This document shows, in pieces, positions 17,966-19,983 of a DNA stretch of 19,983 nucleotides. The notes beneath the pieces are model-generated. The model searched no databases. It worked only from the letters and a program-made list of their open reading frames with translations, and had not been told where the DNA came from. How positions within the stretch are numbered: position 1 is the first letter of the stretch; every line of letters begins with the position of its first letter. The stretch comes from Acanthaster planci (lineage: Eukaryota; Echinodermata; Asteroidea; Valvatida; Acanthasteridae). The translations under genes were made by a program, and so were the position numbers. The stretch is taken from positions 291,952-311,934 of the forward strand of contig NW_019091430.1 in assembly GCF_001949145.1 (NCBI RefSeq). Direction: 5' to 3'.

Positions 17966-19983
17966 CATTAACCAACTTGAAATCGGAAACAGCTCTGTGG
18001 TTGTTGCTGTCACAACCACTACTCTAGTTTAGCTTTATTATCCTGTAGAACTTCAAATTTTTCTGTGGGTGATGGGCAGAGCATTTGGCATGCACTCAGA
18101 GCTGATGCTACTACCTTAAGATGTCCTTACTGGAAACCTGAAAAAGGAGGATCTTGTGAAGTTTAGAGTACCAACTCTTTAGCTTTAAGTGCCCTCGTGC
18201 ATATACAACTGTTGGTACCTGTAGTGGCAGTTTTCATCACAGGGTCAGAACAGCATGTCTAATCAGGAAGCGAGTTTTGAGGCCATTACTATCTCTGCAG
18301 TGTTCACATTCATTCCGTTTACACTTCCTTGATTCAGACAAACAGATTATGGTATCCACAAACTGATGGTTCATATACTGGAACCAAGTATCAACTTTGT
18401 GAAGCGCATTAACAGCCATATCAAATTAAAGCTCACTTTCTCATCTTTCATTTTCGTTTCGATTTTCAGTGGCTTAACCGATGACTTTAAAAGATATTGC
18501 TCTCCAGAGAAAATCACCCCCCTCAAACCAGTCGTAGTCATGATGAGGCCCATCATCATTTTAAAAATTGATGCCTACATGTATGTACACTCCATAGCAA
18601 AATAGAACGACTTGGAGGGCCCCGTTTGGTCCAATACTTTCAGAAATACAAAGCTCTTAGTCCTGCTGATAGGTTTCATCCTCCTTGTTAAACTCTTTTT
18701 AAAGATCAAGTTATTAGCATACTTTGGCTGTCATTTTGAAAATCAAAATGGCCACTTTCACAAAAATATTGTTCACTTTAACCCATATATTGGTTGAAAA
18801 TATAAGGTGTTCAAACCAAATACATGTATCATTCTGAATTTGTGACATCTGTGTCCTACTGTACATGTCGTGGAATTGCCTAAGGGTATTAACCATTCAG
18901 ATAACATTTTACAACTTTAAACTACATTTTGACCCTAAATTACTGTACAGAAGGGTCTAATTTTTGTTTTACTGTTCATTTCCAAGTCAATGACTCAATG
19001 TCTCAGATGTTATATTGAGTGCTTTGAGTTTTAGGACATGTACATGTACAAGCAGTCATGCCATCGATCAGCTGAACATCTACATGTACAAGTAGTAATT
19101 TATTTTAAGCTCTAAATGGGCCTAAGTCTTGAATTAAACAAGATTTATTTCTTTATTATATTTATTCCTATCCACACATGTACATGTACATTTTGAGTGG
19201 CAAATTCAAACTAAGTTCAAAAATTTATAAATTTCTAAGGATTTTGTTCAACAGTTTTACTTCATTTTTTTCAAACACCTTTCGAGCCAGTTTAAGGTAC
19301 TGTACTGTACATTCCTCTTGCAAGTCATGTTCATGCACATGTGGTCAAAAACACTCTCCTTGTATGGAAATTGGATAGCTAGTGTGTGGTGTGTAATGCA
19401 TGACGTGGCACACCGCCAGCTGGTGTTTCAACTGTTTAAGACGGGCTCTCCACCAATGGGAATGGCTAAACTCTCATCCAAACACTGCTACGTCCATATG
19501 TAAGTGTTGTTTGATCATGCTTTGCATGGCAAAATAGCATACAGAGAGGTACACGTATGTATACAAGTACTGTACACCATGGAAGTAATTCCTTTTGAGA
19601 AATGGGGCCCCATACTCACTAGCACACACAAGACAGTATGTCTATGACAGCAGCATAACGTGTACATGTACATGTACTTTGCAAACATTATGCAAGGTGT
19701 ACATGTACATGTACATTGGGGAAACTGACTGCGATTTCATCATTCGCCTCAAAGAATACATCATCATTGCTCATTATTGCTGTCAACAATTGGCACCCAT
19801 GCCCCATCAGTGAAGTTACTGAGATTTGTAGACACAACACCATTCCCCAAGATATTAGCTTCAACCTAAGCAACGTCTCGTCCCTCCTTCACCAGCAACC
19901 CTGTGGGACGTCTACATACCAAGCAGTCCACACTTCCATTCTCTTTCCTCGGCCACCAACTAGAAAGTGACAAACACACACAA
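17966..19983. other. Right flank, probably GEN1 intron 1; no gene recognised
   Basis: No exon on either strand could be tied to a family. In particular, no segment encoding the GEN1 start (MGV..LW and AVDLS.WVCEA in relatives) was found on the minus strand. Several short open frames are present but have no recognisable motif or splice context. TACATG palindromes become dense after 19030. Confidence 0.55.
19660..19714. repeat. Duplicated 18-bp TACATG palindrome
   Basis: GTGTACATGTACATGTAC occurs at 19660-19677 and again at 19697-19714, with 19 bases between. Each copy contains a self-complementary 16-mer, so single strands could fold into hairpins within or between the copies. Confidence 0.95.

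Noticed and set aside
18237-18419. Minus-strand frame with CKRNECEHC, possible exon or zinc finger
   Set aside because: Cys/His spacing fits no known finger and no convincing splice sites flank it; it does not match GEN1 exon 1.
19688-19970. Open frames on both strands at the right edge, possible neighbouring gene
   Set aside because: Neither shows a recognisable domain; the edge prevents testing for splice continuation.

Overview
The window is animal nuclear DNA: AT-rich, intron-dominated, with GT-AG and GC-AG spliced coding exons, a decayed non-LTR retrotransposon, two short inverted-repeat transposons and several tandem repeats. No prokaryotic operon, CRISPR array, rRNA or tRNA was seen. 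The dispersed palindrome TACATGTA and the LINE type fit an aquatic invertebrate, but I cannot name the phylum with confidence.

The only gene I can support is GEN1 on the minus strand, the XPG/Rad2-family Holliday-junction resolvase. Nine consecutive coding exons can be joined with matching splice phases from 14113 down to the stop codon at 1590-1592. They encode the 3' side of the XPG N domain, the XPG-I acidic motifs, the H3TH/H2TH region, a conserved Cys cluster, the chromodomain, and a 768-residue, probably disordered tail on one large exon. The first coding exon, carrying the initiator Met and the first part of the N domain, was not found and probably lies beyond the right edge. Intron 1 would then be longer than 5.8 kb.

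Layout from left to right: 3' flank with a candidate polyadenylation signal (1-1589); exon 10 (1590-3898); exons 9, 8 and 7 (4491-6405), with a C-rich ~52-bp minisatellite in intron 7; intron 6 with a pyrimidine-rich 32-35-bp minisatellite; exon 6 (9000-9198); intron 5 with a piggyBac-type MITE (9998-10406); exons 5, 4 and 3 (10792-12532), with a GC-AG intron between 4 and 5; intron 2 with a 361-bp MITE and an exact 31-bp minisatellite; exon 2 (13846-14113). To the right, apparently inside intron 1, are a frameshifted LINE on the plus strand (about 14190-15595), a ~203-bp tandem duplication (15977-16383), a ~1.3-kb nested repeat array (16665-17965), and about 2 kb with nothing recognisable except TACATG palindromes.

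The most unusual signal is TACATGTA itself. It occurs more than 40 times, forms parts of two GEN1 splice sites, and in four places appears as extra sequence relative to a related copy or family pattern. This suggests it spreads by local insertion or slippage.
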